From: Lachnospiraceae bacterium
Lineage (GTDB): Bacteria > Bacillota > Clostridia > Lachnospirales > Lachnospiraceae
Direction: 5' to 3'
Length of the DNA stretch: 21,209 bases
Assembly: GCA_015057205.1 (NCBI GenBank)
Contig: SVEW01000021.1
Coordinates: forward strand, 1-21,209
How positions within the stretch are numbered: the stretch's first letter is position 1; every line of letters starts with the position of its first letter. Position numbers and translations under genes: made by a program. A model generated the notes under the pieces. That model saw only the letters and a program-made list of their open reading frames with translations, had not been told where the DNA came from and searched no databases. Positions 6,795 to 13,168 of the stretch are shown in pieces.

Positions 6795-7925
6795 TCAATT
6801 ACGATTACGGTTCAACATTTGTTGCTCGAGTTGGTCGTAGTCATAGGTTCGTTGATTAAAATTATTAAAACGATTAACAACCGGACGGCTAGCAGTGGTG
6901 GATACCGGCCGCTCAGAAGCCTTCTTGGCATTCTTGAAGCTGGCATCTAACTTCTCTACATCGGAGAGTTCTTTCACCTTGGCCTTGTGCCAGTTGGTAA
7001 GAATCTTATCTGCGTATTCAAAACTTGGCTGATGGGTTGACTGAATCGTGCGACTGCAGGCTTCTGTAATGAGATCAAGAGAAAAACCATAGTCATTCGT
7101 CCATTTCTGGATCATGGTAGTTTCTAGTTCTACCAGATTCCGTCCCTTAATGCCAAGCGCTTTCATTACGGTGTAGTTAGCTTGGTTATAAAGGTTAGCT
7201 TCCTGTTTGGCCTGGGTTACATCATGAATACCCGCTTCTGACCAGGAAATAGCAACCTTATCCATATAGCGAACACTTCGATGCTCTCTGCTGACGCAAT
7301 ACTCTACAAGATATTCTATCAAGTCGGTAGAAAAATGCAGGGTATCGTACCAATATAAAAAGGTGTTCACTTCGGTCTGTGTGAGAGGTTTCTTCAGGTA
7401 TTGTTCAGCGATAAATAACAATTCGCTAACACCTTCCTGTTTAGAAAAGTTCTTCACATCATCTTTCGTATATTCAGGCCTGGAAGCAGTGGAAGTTGAC
7501 GAAACTTCCGCTTCCGTTGCCTTATTTGGAGCAGGGTTCGTTGTGTCTGGCACCTTGAGCTCGGTTGACATTAACGGTGAGATCTTATCCCTGCTCTTCG
7601 GATAATCGTCCGGAGAAGTCCCCGGACTCGGAATTTGCAATAAAGTAATTTTACATAACTCTTTATCGTTGTTATATTGTAATTCCAAAAGTCCCATGCG
7701 TTCCCAATAAGTAAGGGCGCGATTTAATTCACGCATGGAATATTCAAACAACTCTGCGAGTTTTGTCAGGCTACAGTCTGTATTTGGGGCAGACAATAGC
7801 CGAAGCAGATACAAATAGACTTTCACGTATTCCCCGTTTGCATTCGGCATATAGCTATCGATAAATTGATTAGGGATACAGGTCTGAGACGCTGTATGCT
7901 CCGCATGTAGTTGTATAGTGTCCAT
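6795..7925 (-). CDS. dnaD: DnaD-domain replication initiation protein (DnaD/DnaB-like)
   Basis: This 376-residue protein belongs to the DnaD/DnaB primosome family that acts after DnaA and recruits helicase and its loader. Residues about 30-95 look like the winged-helix domain ('LTKLAELFEYSMRELNRALT'). About 96-155 is a low-complexity Ser/Thr/Pro linker. Two DnaD C-terminal (DDBH2) domains follow: the first ends with 'YMDKVAISW' (220-228) and the second with 'YADKILTNW' (304-312), both matching the YxxxIxxxW DNA-binding signature. Two such domains recall DnaB of Bacillus, so the protein might functionally be that one. The tail (about 335-376) is basic and probably disordered. The gene is first in an operon with the helicase loader. 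Upstream are an extended -10 promoter, a dyad, and a DnaA-box cluster, suggesting control by DnaA. Confidence 0.9.
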   Translation of the reverse strand: MDTIQLHAEHTASQTCIPNQFIDSYMPNANGEYVKVYLYLLRLLSAPNTDCSLTKLAELFEYSMRELNRALTYWERMGLLELQYNNDKELCKITLLQIPSPGTSPDDYPKSRDKISPLMSTELKVPDTTNPAPNKATEAEVSSTSTASRPEYTKDDVKNFSKQEGVSELLFIAEQYLKKPLTQTEVNTFLYWYDTLHFSTDLIEYLVEYCVSREHRSVRYMDKVAISWSEAGIHDVTQAKQEANLYNQANYTVMKALGIKGRNLVELETTMIQKWTNDYGFSLDLITEACSRTIQSTHQPSFEYADKILTNWHKAKVKELSDVEKLDASFKNAKKASERPVSTTASRPVVNRFNNFNQRTYDYDQLEQQMLNRNRN

Positions 7926-7946
7926 TTGTTAGTGCTCACTTTCTTG

Positions 7947-7978
7947 GTTTCAATTCAGTTGCGAATCAACTGTGAAAC
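7947..7978 (-). other. Extended dyad at the dnaD promoter / 5' leader
   Basis: Arms CAGTTG/CAACTG (7956-7961 and 7967-7972) around a 5-base loop are extended, after a 3-base bulge on one side, by GTTTCA/TGAAAC (7947-7952 and 7973-7978). The dyad lies immediately downstream of the -10 box, where transcription should begin, so it could be a repressor operator or a leader hairpin. Pairing is seen; the role is a guess. Confidence 0.5.
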
Positions 7979-7980
7979 AG

Positions 7981-7989
7981 ATTATAACA
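7981..7989 (-). promoter_or_regulatory. Extended -10 promoter of dnaD-loader operon
   Basis: On the - strand TGT-TATAAT forms a perfect extended -10 (TGn plus TATAAT), 56 bases upstream of the dnaD ATG. No good -35 is seen at 16-18 bp; an extended -10 can work with a poor -35, and the DnaA boxes further upstream might supply activation or repression. Confidence 0.6.
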
Positions 7990-8030
7990 CAGCTTTTTCA
8001 AAAAGAAAAGTGTCACAGATTGTTCATAGC

Positions 8031-8171
8031 TTATCCCCAAAATCTTAAAAAATACGTGGATAATGTGGATAACTATGGTGGATAACCGAAATATAGGGGT
8101 ACTATACACAGAAAAAATCCACACTTCGAATCTAAAAAAATTGAGATTTAAAGTGTGGATAATGTGGATAA
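8031..8171. promoter_or_regulatory. DnaA-box cluster upstream of dnaD-loader
   Basis: Three exact DnaA boxes (TTATCCACA, read on the - strand) lie at 8064-8072, 8154-8162 and 8163-8171. One-mismatch boxes lie at 8055-8063 and 8077-8085 (- strand) and at 8031-8039 (TTATCCCCA, + strand). Two tandem head-to-tail pairs (8055/8064 and 8154/8163) abut with no gap and form a 20-bp exact direct repeat at 8056-8075 and 8155-8174, 99 bp apart. The cluster is 45-185 bp upstream of the dnaD promoter. DnaA is known to bind box clusters at promoters of replication genes in Firmicutes. No dnaA or dnaN gene is in view, so I read it as a regulatory or titration site, though an origin-like role is not excluded. 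Confidence 0.82.
8111..8160 (-). terminator. Intrinsic terminator of murC
   Basis: On the - strand a 10-bp stem ATCCACACTT/AAGTGTGGAT (8160-8151 with 8126-8117), extended inward by AATCT/AGATT (8133-8129, 8148-8144), is followed by TTTTTT (8116-8111). The upstream arm overlaps a perfect DnaA box at 8154-8162. Confidence 0.85.
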
Positions 8172-8174
8172 CTA

Positions 8175-9551
8175 CTATTTCAGAAGATTTTCTCCTATTT
8201 CTACAACGTTTCCGGCACCCATAGTTATCAACAAGTCACCGTTCATACATTTTTTTATTAAAAATTTTTGAATTGAATCAAAATTTCCTACATAATAACT
8301 TTCCGTTCCCGCTTCTTTTAGCGCATTACTTAGCAGTTCGGCACTCATGCCAAGGGTATCAGTTTCCCTGGCTGCAAAAATATCTGCTACCACAACCACA
8401 TCGGCCAAAGACAATGCATCCACAAAATCGGAGAACAGAGATTTGGTTCTTGTGTAGGTATGCGGTTGGAAAACCACAACAATACGAGAAAAATCGGTTG
8501 CCCGTGCAGCCTCTAAAGTGGCACGAATCTCAGTTGGATGATGTGCATAATCATCCAGAATAGTAATGCCGTTAAGTTCGCCTTTTTTCTCAAAACGACG
8601 TTTAGAGCCGGTGCAAAGAGACAGCCCCTTGCGAATCGCATCCATGGAAATACCTGCGTGGTCACATACGGCAATGGCTGCCAGTGAATTCAGGACATTG
8701 TGTTTGCCCGGCATGGCAAGGGAAATGGAACCAACCGGCTGGCCTTTTTTACAAAGGGTATAAGTAGCTAATCCCAGTCGGTCATAGGTAATGTTGGTGG
8801 CAGAATAATCCATATCCGAAGTAAGACCGAAGGTCAAAAACTGCCCTTGAAGTCGGTCTGTCAGAGCGGATAAGTTGTCGATGTGCCCATTAATCACGGT
8901 GCAGCCGCCTTCCTTGGTGTTGTTCATAAAGTGTAGGAAGGAATGACGAATGTCGTCAATGTCTTTAAAGAAGTCCAAATGGTCTTCTTCTATATTTAGA
9001 ACTACGCTGTATTGCGGATAAAATTCAAAAAAACTATTGGTATACTCGCAGGCTTCCGCCACGAAGTATGGAGAGTGGCCAATGCGGGTGTTACTTTTAA
9101 TAGAGTTTAAAATGCCACCGTTAGAAATGGTCGGATCCGTTTCGCCGGCCAGCAAAATCTCGGAAATCATGCTGGTGGTGGTGGTTTTACCATGGGTTCC
9201 CGCAACGGCTACGGAGGTATCGAAGTAGGCCATTACCTGTCCAAGCAATTGGGCCCGGGTAAGCATTGGGATTCCAAGTCTTACGGCTTCGGCAAATTCC
9301 GGATTGTCCGGATGCACAGCTGCCGTATAAACGACGACGTCGATATCGTCAGTAATATTTTCTCTTGCTTCGCCATATTGTATAGTAGCGCCAAGACGCT
9401 CTAACTGTTTCGTGTAATCGGAAGGGGTGCGGTCGGAACCACGTACAGAAAAGTTGCGGTCTATAAGAATCTGCGCCAAACCGCTCATGCTGACTCCACC
9501 AATTCCGATGAAATATACCCGTACCGGGTGTTGTAAATCAATTTTATACAT
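8175..9551 (-). CDS. murC: UDP-N-acetylmuramate--L-alanine ligase
   Basis: MurC adds the first amino acid, L-alanine, to UDP-MurNAc in cytoplasmic peptidoglycan precursor synthesis, using ATP. All three Mur-ligase domains are present in 458 residues. The N-terminal UDP-binding part shows 'GIGGVSMSGLAQIL' (from G16). The ATP loop is 'GTHGKTTTTS' (118-127, with K122). The central domain has 'NIEEDHLDFF', the metal and substrate region. The C-terminal domain carries 'DDYAHHPTEI' and 'FQPHTYTRT', both typical of MurC. Length is normal. The ATG at 9551 has an AGAGAG-like ribosome site. The gene is transcribed on its own, between a probable promoter at 9599-9626 and a strong terminator. It lies next to the dnaD operon but is separated from it by the DnaA-box region. 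Confidence 0.97.
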   Translation of the reverse strand: MYKIDLQHPVRVYFIGIGGVSMSGLAQILIDRNFSVRGSDRTPSDYTKQLERLGATIQYGEARENITDDIDVVVYTAAVHPDNPEFAEAVRLGIPMLTRAQLLGQVMAYFDTSVAVAGTHGKTTTTSMISEILLAGETDPTISNGGILNSIKSNTRIGHSPYFVAEACEYTNSFFEFYPQYSVVLNIEEDHLDFFKDIDDIRHSFLHFMNNTKEGGCTVINGHIDNLSALTDRLQGQFLTFGLTSDMDYSATNITYDRLGLATYTLCKKGQPVGSISLAMPGKHNVLNSLAAIAVCDHAGISMDAIRKGLSLCTGSKRRFEKKGELNGITILDDYAHHPTEIRATLEAARATDFSRIVVVFQPHTYTRTKSLFSDFVDALSLADVVVVADIFAARETDTLGMSAELLSNALKEAGTESYYVGNFDSIQKFLIKKCMNGDLLITMGAGNVVEIGENLLK

Positions 9552-9598
9552 AGAATCTCTCTTTTCTTATATTATAGTATATTTGTGGTTATCCTTTC

Positions 9599-9626
9599 AT
9601 TATACTCGAAAATGGGATTTTTGCAA
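9599..9626 (-). promoter_or_regulatory. Probable sigma-A promoter of murC
   Basis: On the - strand a -35 TTGCAA (9626-9621) and a -10 TATAAT (9604-9599) are spaced by 16 bp. A second TATAAT lies nearer the gene at 9576-9571 but lacks a plausible -35. Confidence 0.55.
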
Positions 9627-9743
9627 TCACCCGGAAAACTTTGAAAAAATTGTGTAATTAAAATGAAAGAAATGTGAAAAAAGTGAAAAAATCGAATTTT
9701 GCATTGATTTGTATTTTTTTTCATAATTTATACGCAATTTTCA

Positions 9744-9752
9744 TGTTATAAT
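9744..9752 (+). promoter_or_regulatory. Extended -10 promoter of glgCD
   Basis: TGT-TATAAT at 9744-9752 forms an extended -10. It is followed by an AGGGGGTG ribosome site and the glgC ATG at 9785. The region upstream (9605-9740) is very AT-rich with runs of A and T, and no clear -35 is seen. Confidence 0.55.
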
Positions 9753-9784
9753 GTTAGAACATACAACAAGGGGGTGCACATCAA

Positions 9785-11053
9785 ATGGAAAACAAAGAAG
9801 TGATTGCGATGCTTTTGGCAGGAGGCCAGGGTAGTCGTCTGGGTGTTCTTACTCAGAGTATGGCGAAACCGGCCGTTCCATTTGGCGGTAAATATCGTAT
9901 TATTGACTTCCCATTAAGTAATTGTGTGAATTCCGGAATTGATACAGTGGGTGTGCTTACACAGTACCAGCCACTTGAATTGAATGCGCATATTGGCATT
10001 GGAATTCCGTGGGACTTGGATGTTAATAATGGCGGTGTTACTGTCTTGCCGCCCTATGAAAAGAGTGGTGACACATCCTGGTATACAGGAACAGCAAATG
10101 CAATTTACCAGAACTTAGCGTATATGGAGAGTTACCATCCGGAATATGTTATAATTTTGTCTGGTGACCATATTTATAAAATGGACTATGCGCAGATGCT
10201 AGATTTTCATAAGGAGAATAAAGCGCAAATCACCATTGCGGCAATGCCCGTTCCGATGCATGAAGCGTCACGATTTGGAATCTGTATTGCTGATGAGGAT
10301 TTTAGAATTATTGATTTTGAGGAAAAACCGGAGAAACCGAGAAGTAATCTGGCATCTATGGGCATTTACATCTTTGATTGGGAAGTGCTAAAAGATGCGT
10401 TGATTCGGAAAAAAGATCAGTCTAATTGCGATTTCGGAAAGCATATTATTCCGTATTGTTTCAAACAGAATATGCGTATTTTTGCGTATAAATTTGATGC
10501 ATATTGGAAAGACGTAGGTACGCTAAGTTCCTATTGGGAAGCCAATATGGAGCTGATTGATATTGTACCGGAGTTTAATCTGTATGATGAATCGTGGAAA
10601 ACCTACACAAATGCAAGTTCCTGCCAGCCTACGTTTTATGGTACTGACAGTAGCGTGTATAAGTGTATTATCGGAGAAGGTTCCGATATAGATGGTGATA
10701 TTGAAAACAGTGTATTGGGTGTCGGTGTGACCGTGGAGAAGGGAGCCAAAATTGTGGATTCCATTATTATGTCCGGGACACATGTAGGTGCCGATGCGCA
10801 GATAAACAAGGCGATTATCGCTGAAAAATGCGAGATTGGAGCCGGGTGTAGAATTGGAGTGGGTATTAATACGCCCAATGCGGAGAAGCCTTCTATTTAT
10901 AATTCCGGTATTGCGACAATCGGACAGGGCAGCGTAATCCCTCCGGGGGTTACCATAGGCAAAAATACAGCAATACTTGGAGAGACTACACTTGGTGACT
11001 ATGAAGATAAGTGCCTGCCAAGTGGGCGAAACATTATAAAGGCAGGTGAATAG
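9785..11053 (+). CDS. glgC: Glucose-1-phosphate adenylyltransferase, catalytic subunit
   Basis: GlgC makes ADP-glucose from glucose 1-phosphate and ATP, the committed step of bacterial glycogen synthesis. The 422-residue protein has an N-terminal nucleotidyltransferase domain with the complete signature 'GGQGSRL' (G13-L19, R18 present), 'SGDHIYKMDY' with the catalytic-type Asp, and 'DFEEKP'. The C-terminal part is a left-handed beta-helix with hexapeptide-like repeats ('SVLGVGVTVEKGAKIVDSIIM') ending in 'GRNIIKAGE'. The next gene, glgD, begins 2 bp after the stop, so the two subunits are made together, as in other Firmicutes where they form a GlgCD heterotetramer. The operon shows no branching enzyme or synthase, unlike the glg operon of Bacillus. 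Confidence 0.96.
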   Translation: MENKEVIAMLLAGGQGSRLGVLTQSMAKPAVPFGGKYRIIDFPLSNCVNSGIDTVGVLTQYQPLELNAHIGIGIPWDLDVNNGGVTVLPPYEKSGDTSWYTGTANAIYQNLAYMESYHPEYVIILSGDHIYKMDYAQMLDFHKENKAQITIAAMPVPMHEASRFGICIADEDFRIIDFEEKPEKPRSNLASMGIYIFDWEVLKDALIRKKDQSNCDFGKHIIPYCFKQNMRIFAYKFDAYWKDVGTLSSYWEANMELIDIVPEFNLYDESWKTYTNASSCQPTFYGTDSSVYKCIIGEGSDIDGDIENSVLGVGVTVEKGAKIVDSIIMSGTHVGADAQINKAIIAEKCEIGAGCRIGVGINTPNAEKPSIYNSGIATIGQGSVIPPGVTIGKNTAILGETTLGDYEDKCLPSGRNIIKAGE

Positions 11054-11055
11054 GA

Positions 11056-12159
11056 ATGAAAGCGGTGGGCATTATTTTAGCCGGAGGAAGTAGTATCGGC
11101 TTAAAAGAACTAACAACAAAACGTGCCAGTGCGGCGATGCCCGTTGGTGCGGCATATCGTGCTGTGGATTTTGGCTTAAGCAATATGACCAATTCCGGCA
11201 TTAAGACGGTGGCGGTATTAACGCAGTACAATTCCCGTTCGTTGCATGAGCACTTGAATTCTTCAAAATGGTGGAATTTTGGACGTAAGCAGGGTGGTTT
11301 GTTTACGTTTACGCCGACGATTACCAAGAACAATAATTGGTGGTATCGTGGAACGGCAGACTCCCTATACCAGAATATGGACTTTTTGAGGAAACGCCAT
11401 GAGCAGTACGTCATTATTTATCCCGGTGACTGTGTGTGCAAGTTTGATTTTTCCAAAATGTTAAAATTTCATGAGGAGAAATATGCAGACATTACCATAG
11501 CGGTGAAGCACATGGAAGCAGGCGATGACCTACGCAGACTCGGAATTGTGGAAATGGATCAGGATAAGCGGGTGCGCCAGTTTTTTGAAAAACCAATGAA
11601 GGCGTCTAGTACCATTGCATCCATGGGCATATATTTGATGAAAAAAGAGCTTTTGATGAAGCTTTTGCAGGAAAGCCATGATGAAGAACGTTACGATTTA
11701 GTGCAGGATATCTTGATTCGCTATAAAGACGTTGTTCGAATTTTTGGTTATGAATTTGATGGGTATTGGAATAATATTAATACCATTGACAGTTACTATC
11801 AATGTAACATGGACTTTTTGGATAAGGAAATTCGCCATTATTTTGAGGCGGATCCGGCCATTCGGTCCAAGACGGAGGATTTACCTTCAGCCAAGTTTAA
11901 TGAAGGGTCTTCTGTTAAGAATGCGCTTATTTCCAGTGGTTGTATCATAAACGGCGAGGTTGAAAATTCCGTTTTGTGTAAAAAGGTTTTTGTTGGAAAA
12001 GGTGCCGTAATTAAGAACTCTATTGTTTTAAATGAGACATATATTGAAGACGGAGCGGTGATTGAGAACTGTATAGTGGAAAGTCATGAACGTATTCCGG
12101 GTGATGCCGAATTTATAGGGGAAATAGATGAACCCAAGATAGTTAGGCTGAAAAATTAG
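11056..12159 (+). CDS. glgD: Glucose-1-phosphate adenylyltransferase regulatory subunit
   Basis: GlgD is the non- or weakly catalytic partner of GlgC that raises its activity. The 367-residue protein aligns with GlgC over its whole length but has lost key residues: the signature loop reads 'AGGSSIGLKELT', with Gly15 in place of the catalytic Arg18 of GlgC, and 'GDH' has become 'GDC'. The 'FFEKP' motif and the C-terminal beta-helix ('ENSVLCKKVFVGKGAVIKNSIV') remain. It is about 55 residues shorter than GlgC. The start ATG at 11056 follows the glgC stop by 2 bp, with a purine-rich site (GGCAGGTG) inside the end of glgC, suggesting translational coupling. The spoVG gene follows after 65 bp with no terminator-like hairpin between, so read-through is possible. 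Confidence 0.95.
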   Translation: MKAVGIILAGGSSIGLKELTTKRASAAMPVGAAYRAVDFGLSNMTNSGIKTVAVLTQYNSRSLHEHLNSSKWWNFGRKQGGLFTFTPTITKNNNWWYRGTADSLYQNMDFLRKRHEQYVIIYPGDCVCKFDFSKMLKFHEEKYADITIAVKHMEAGDDLRRLGIVEMDQDKRVRQFFEKPMKASSTIASMGIYLMKKELLMKLLQESHDEERYDLVQDILIRYKDVVRIFGYEFDGYWNNINTIDSYYQCNMDFLDKEIRHYFEADPAIRSKTEDLPSAKFNEGSSVKNALISSGCIINGEVENSVLCKKVFVGKGAVIKNSIVLNETYIEDGAVIENCIVESHERIPGDAEFIGEIDEPKIVRLKN

Positions 12160-12224
12160 AGCAAGGAGTTAAAAACAAAAAACTACACCAATAATTTAGC
12201 TAGTACCCGAAGGAGGAGACAGGT

Positions 12225-12497
12225 ATGCAGATTACAGATGTAAGAGTGCGTAAAATCGACAGAGAAGGAAAAATGAGAGCAGTGGTTTCCATCACCATTG
12301 ATGAGGAGTTTGTAGTGCATGATATTAAGGTGATTGAGGGCGATAAAGGATTATTTATCGCTATGCCAAGCCGGAAAGGAACCAATGACGAGTATCGTGA
12401 CATTGCACATCCGATTAACTCCGAAACAAGAGAACGAATTTCCAAGATTATTTTGGAAGCGTATGAAAAAGAGTTGGCAAATGAACCAAAAGAATAG
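12225..12497 (+). CDS. spoVG: SpoVG-family RNA/DNA-binding regulator
   Basis: SpoVG is a small nucleic-acid-binding regulator, named for sporulation in Bacillus but widely used by non-sporulating Firmicutes to tune cell division and virulence genes. The 90-residue protein begins 'MQITDVRVRKI' and contains 'VSITIDEEFVVHDIKVIEG' and 'GLFIAMPSRK', 'DIAHPINSETRERI', all hallmark segments of the family. Length is normal. A strong AAGGAGGAG ribosome site precedes the ATG. In Bacillus subtilis spoVG lies just before glmU, prs, ctc, pth and mfd; here the sugar nucleotidyltransferases glgC-glgD stand in front of it and pth-mfd behind it. A sporulation role cannot be concluded from this gene alone. Confidence 0.96.
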   Translation: MQITDVRVRKIDREGKMRAVVSITIDEEFVVHDIKVIEGDKGLFIAMPSRKGTNDEYRDIAHPINSETRERISKIILEAYEKELANEPKE

Positions 12498-12503
12498 TAT
12501 AAT
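12474..12503 (+). promoter_or_regulatory. Probable sigma-A promoter for pth-mfd
   Basis: TTGGCA at 12474-12479 and TATAAT at 12498-12503 are 18 bp apart. The -35 lies within the end of spoVG and the -10 begins at the last base of its stop codon. This would let pth-mfd be expressed apart from glgCD-spoVG. Confidence 0.65.
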
Positions 12504-12528
12504 GAATTAAACTTAGTACAGCATAATA

Positions 12529-12552
12529 GGAGGGCGTCTTTGGACGGCCTCC
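12529..12552 (+). terminator. Hairpin between spoVG and pth, weak terminator or leader structure
   Basis: GGAGG/CCTCC and CGTC/GACG pair around a TTTG loop with one G-G mismatch. What follows (CATTGTTGTGTT) is only a poor T-tract. It lies downstream of the promoter at 12474-12503, so it may instead be a 5' leader structure of pth-mfd that attenuates transcription. Confidence 0.45.
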
Positions 12553-12592
12553 CATTGTTGTGTTACAGATGGTGTAGAAAGGGTACGAAAAG

Positions 12593-13168
12593 ATGTATAT
12601 GATTGTAGGATTGGGAAATCCAACTTCCAAATATGAAAAAACCAGGCACAATGTAGGCTTTGACTGCATTGACTATATAGCAGAGAAGTATCAGATTTCC
12701 GTCAAAGAAATGAAAGGAAAAGCACTAATGGGAAGCGGTTACATAGAAGGCGTAAAGGTGCTTTTGGTGAAACCGCAGACGTATATGAATTTGAGCGGCG
12801 AATCTGTGCAGGCGTTGGCGCAGTTTTATAAGATTGATCCGGAGGAGGAACTATTGGTAGTATATGATGACATTAGTCTTGAACCGGGACAGCTGCGCAT
12901 TCGGAAAAAAGGAAGCGCAGGCGGACATAACGGCATGAAAAACATTATTCAGTTGTTGGGAACTCAGAATTTTGTGCGCGTGAAAATTGGCGTCGGCGCA
13001 AAGCCGGACGGATGGGATTTGGCGGATCATGTGTTGAGCCGCTTTTCCAAAGAAGACCGGGTGTTGGTAGATGATGCTATCAAAGATGCAGCAACAGCAA
13101 CGGTGCAAATTGCACAGGGTGATGTAGATGCTGCCATGAATGAATTTAATGGAAAAGGAAAGAAATGA
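12593..13168 (+). CDS. pth: Peptidyl-tRNA hydrolase
   Basis: Pth frees tRNA from peptidyl-tRNAs that fall off the ribosome. The 191-residue protein has the full signature: 'VGLGNPTSKYEKTRHNVGF' at the N terminus with the catalytic His19, 'KPQTYMNLSGESV', 'VVYDDISLEPG' with the catalytic-type Asp, and 'GSAGGHNGMKNI'. The start ATG at 12593 has an AAAGGG-type site; Met3 could also start but leaves His at 17, less like relatives where it is near 20. The stop overlaps the start of mfd by 4 bp (ATGA), indicating co-translation. The pth-mfd pairing is conserved across Firmicutes; the small anti-sigma gene fin that sits between them in Bacillus is absent here. Confidence 0.97.
   Translation: MYMIVGLGNPTSKYEKTRHNVGFDCIDYIAEKYQISVKEMKGKALMGSGYIEGVKVLLVKPQTYMNLSGESVQALAQFYKIDPEEELLVVYDDISLEPGQLRIRKKGSAGGHNGMKNIIQLLGTQNFVRVKIGVGAKPDGWDLADHVLSRFSKEDRVLVDDAIKDAATATVQIAQGDVDAAMNEFNGKGKK

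Noticed and set aside
6784..6798. TTG start giving a helicase loader five residues longer
   Set aside because: The TTG lies in the GAGGAGGG ribosome site that serves the ATG at 6783.
7926..8174. The DnaA-box region as the main chromosome origin
   Set aside because: No dnaA, dnaN, rpmH or gidA-type genes are in view and I see no clear unwinding element, so I report only a DnaA-binding cluster. A GC-skew plot would settle it.
9660..9700. Short A-rich repeats (GTGAAAAAA-like) between murC and glgC
   Set aside because: They are imperfect and fit the general A-richness of the divergent intergenic region; no operator symmetry is visible.
12160..12224. Sigma-H type promoter before spoVG (AGGAGTT at 12164-12170)
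   Set aside because: The -35-like word is present, but there is no GAAT-type -10 at the right distance (CAAT at 12189-12192 is too far and one base off).
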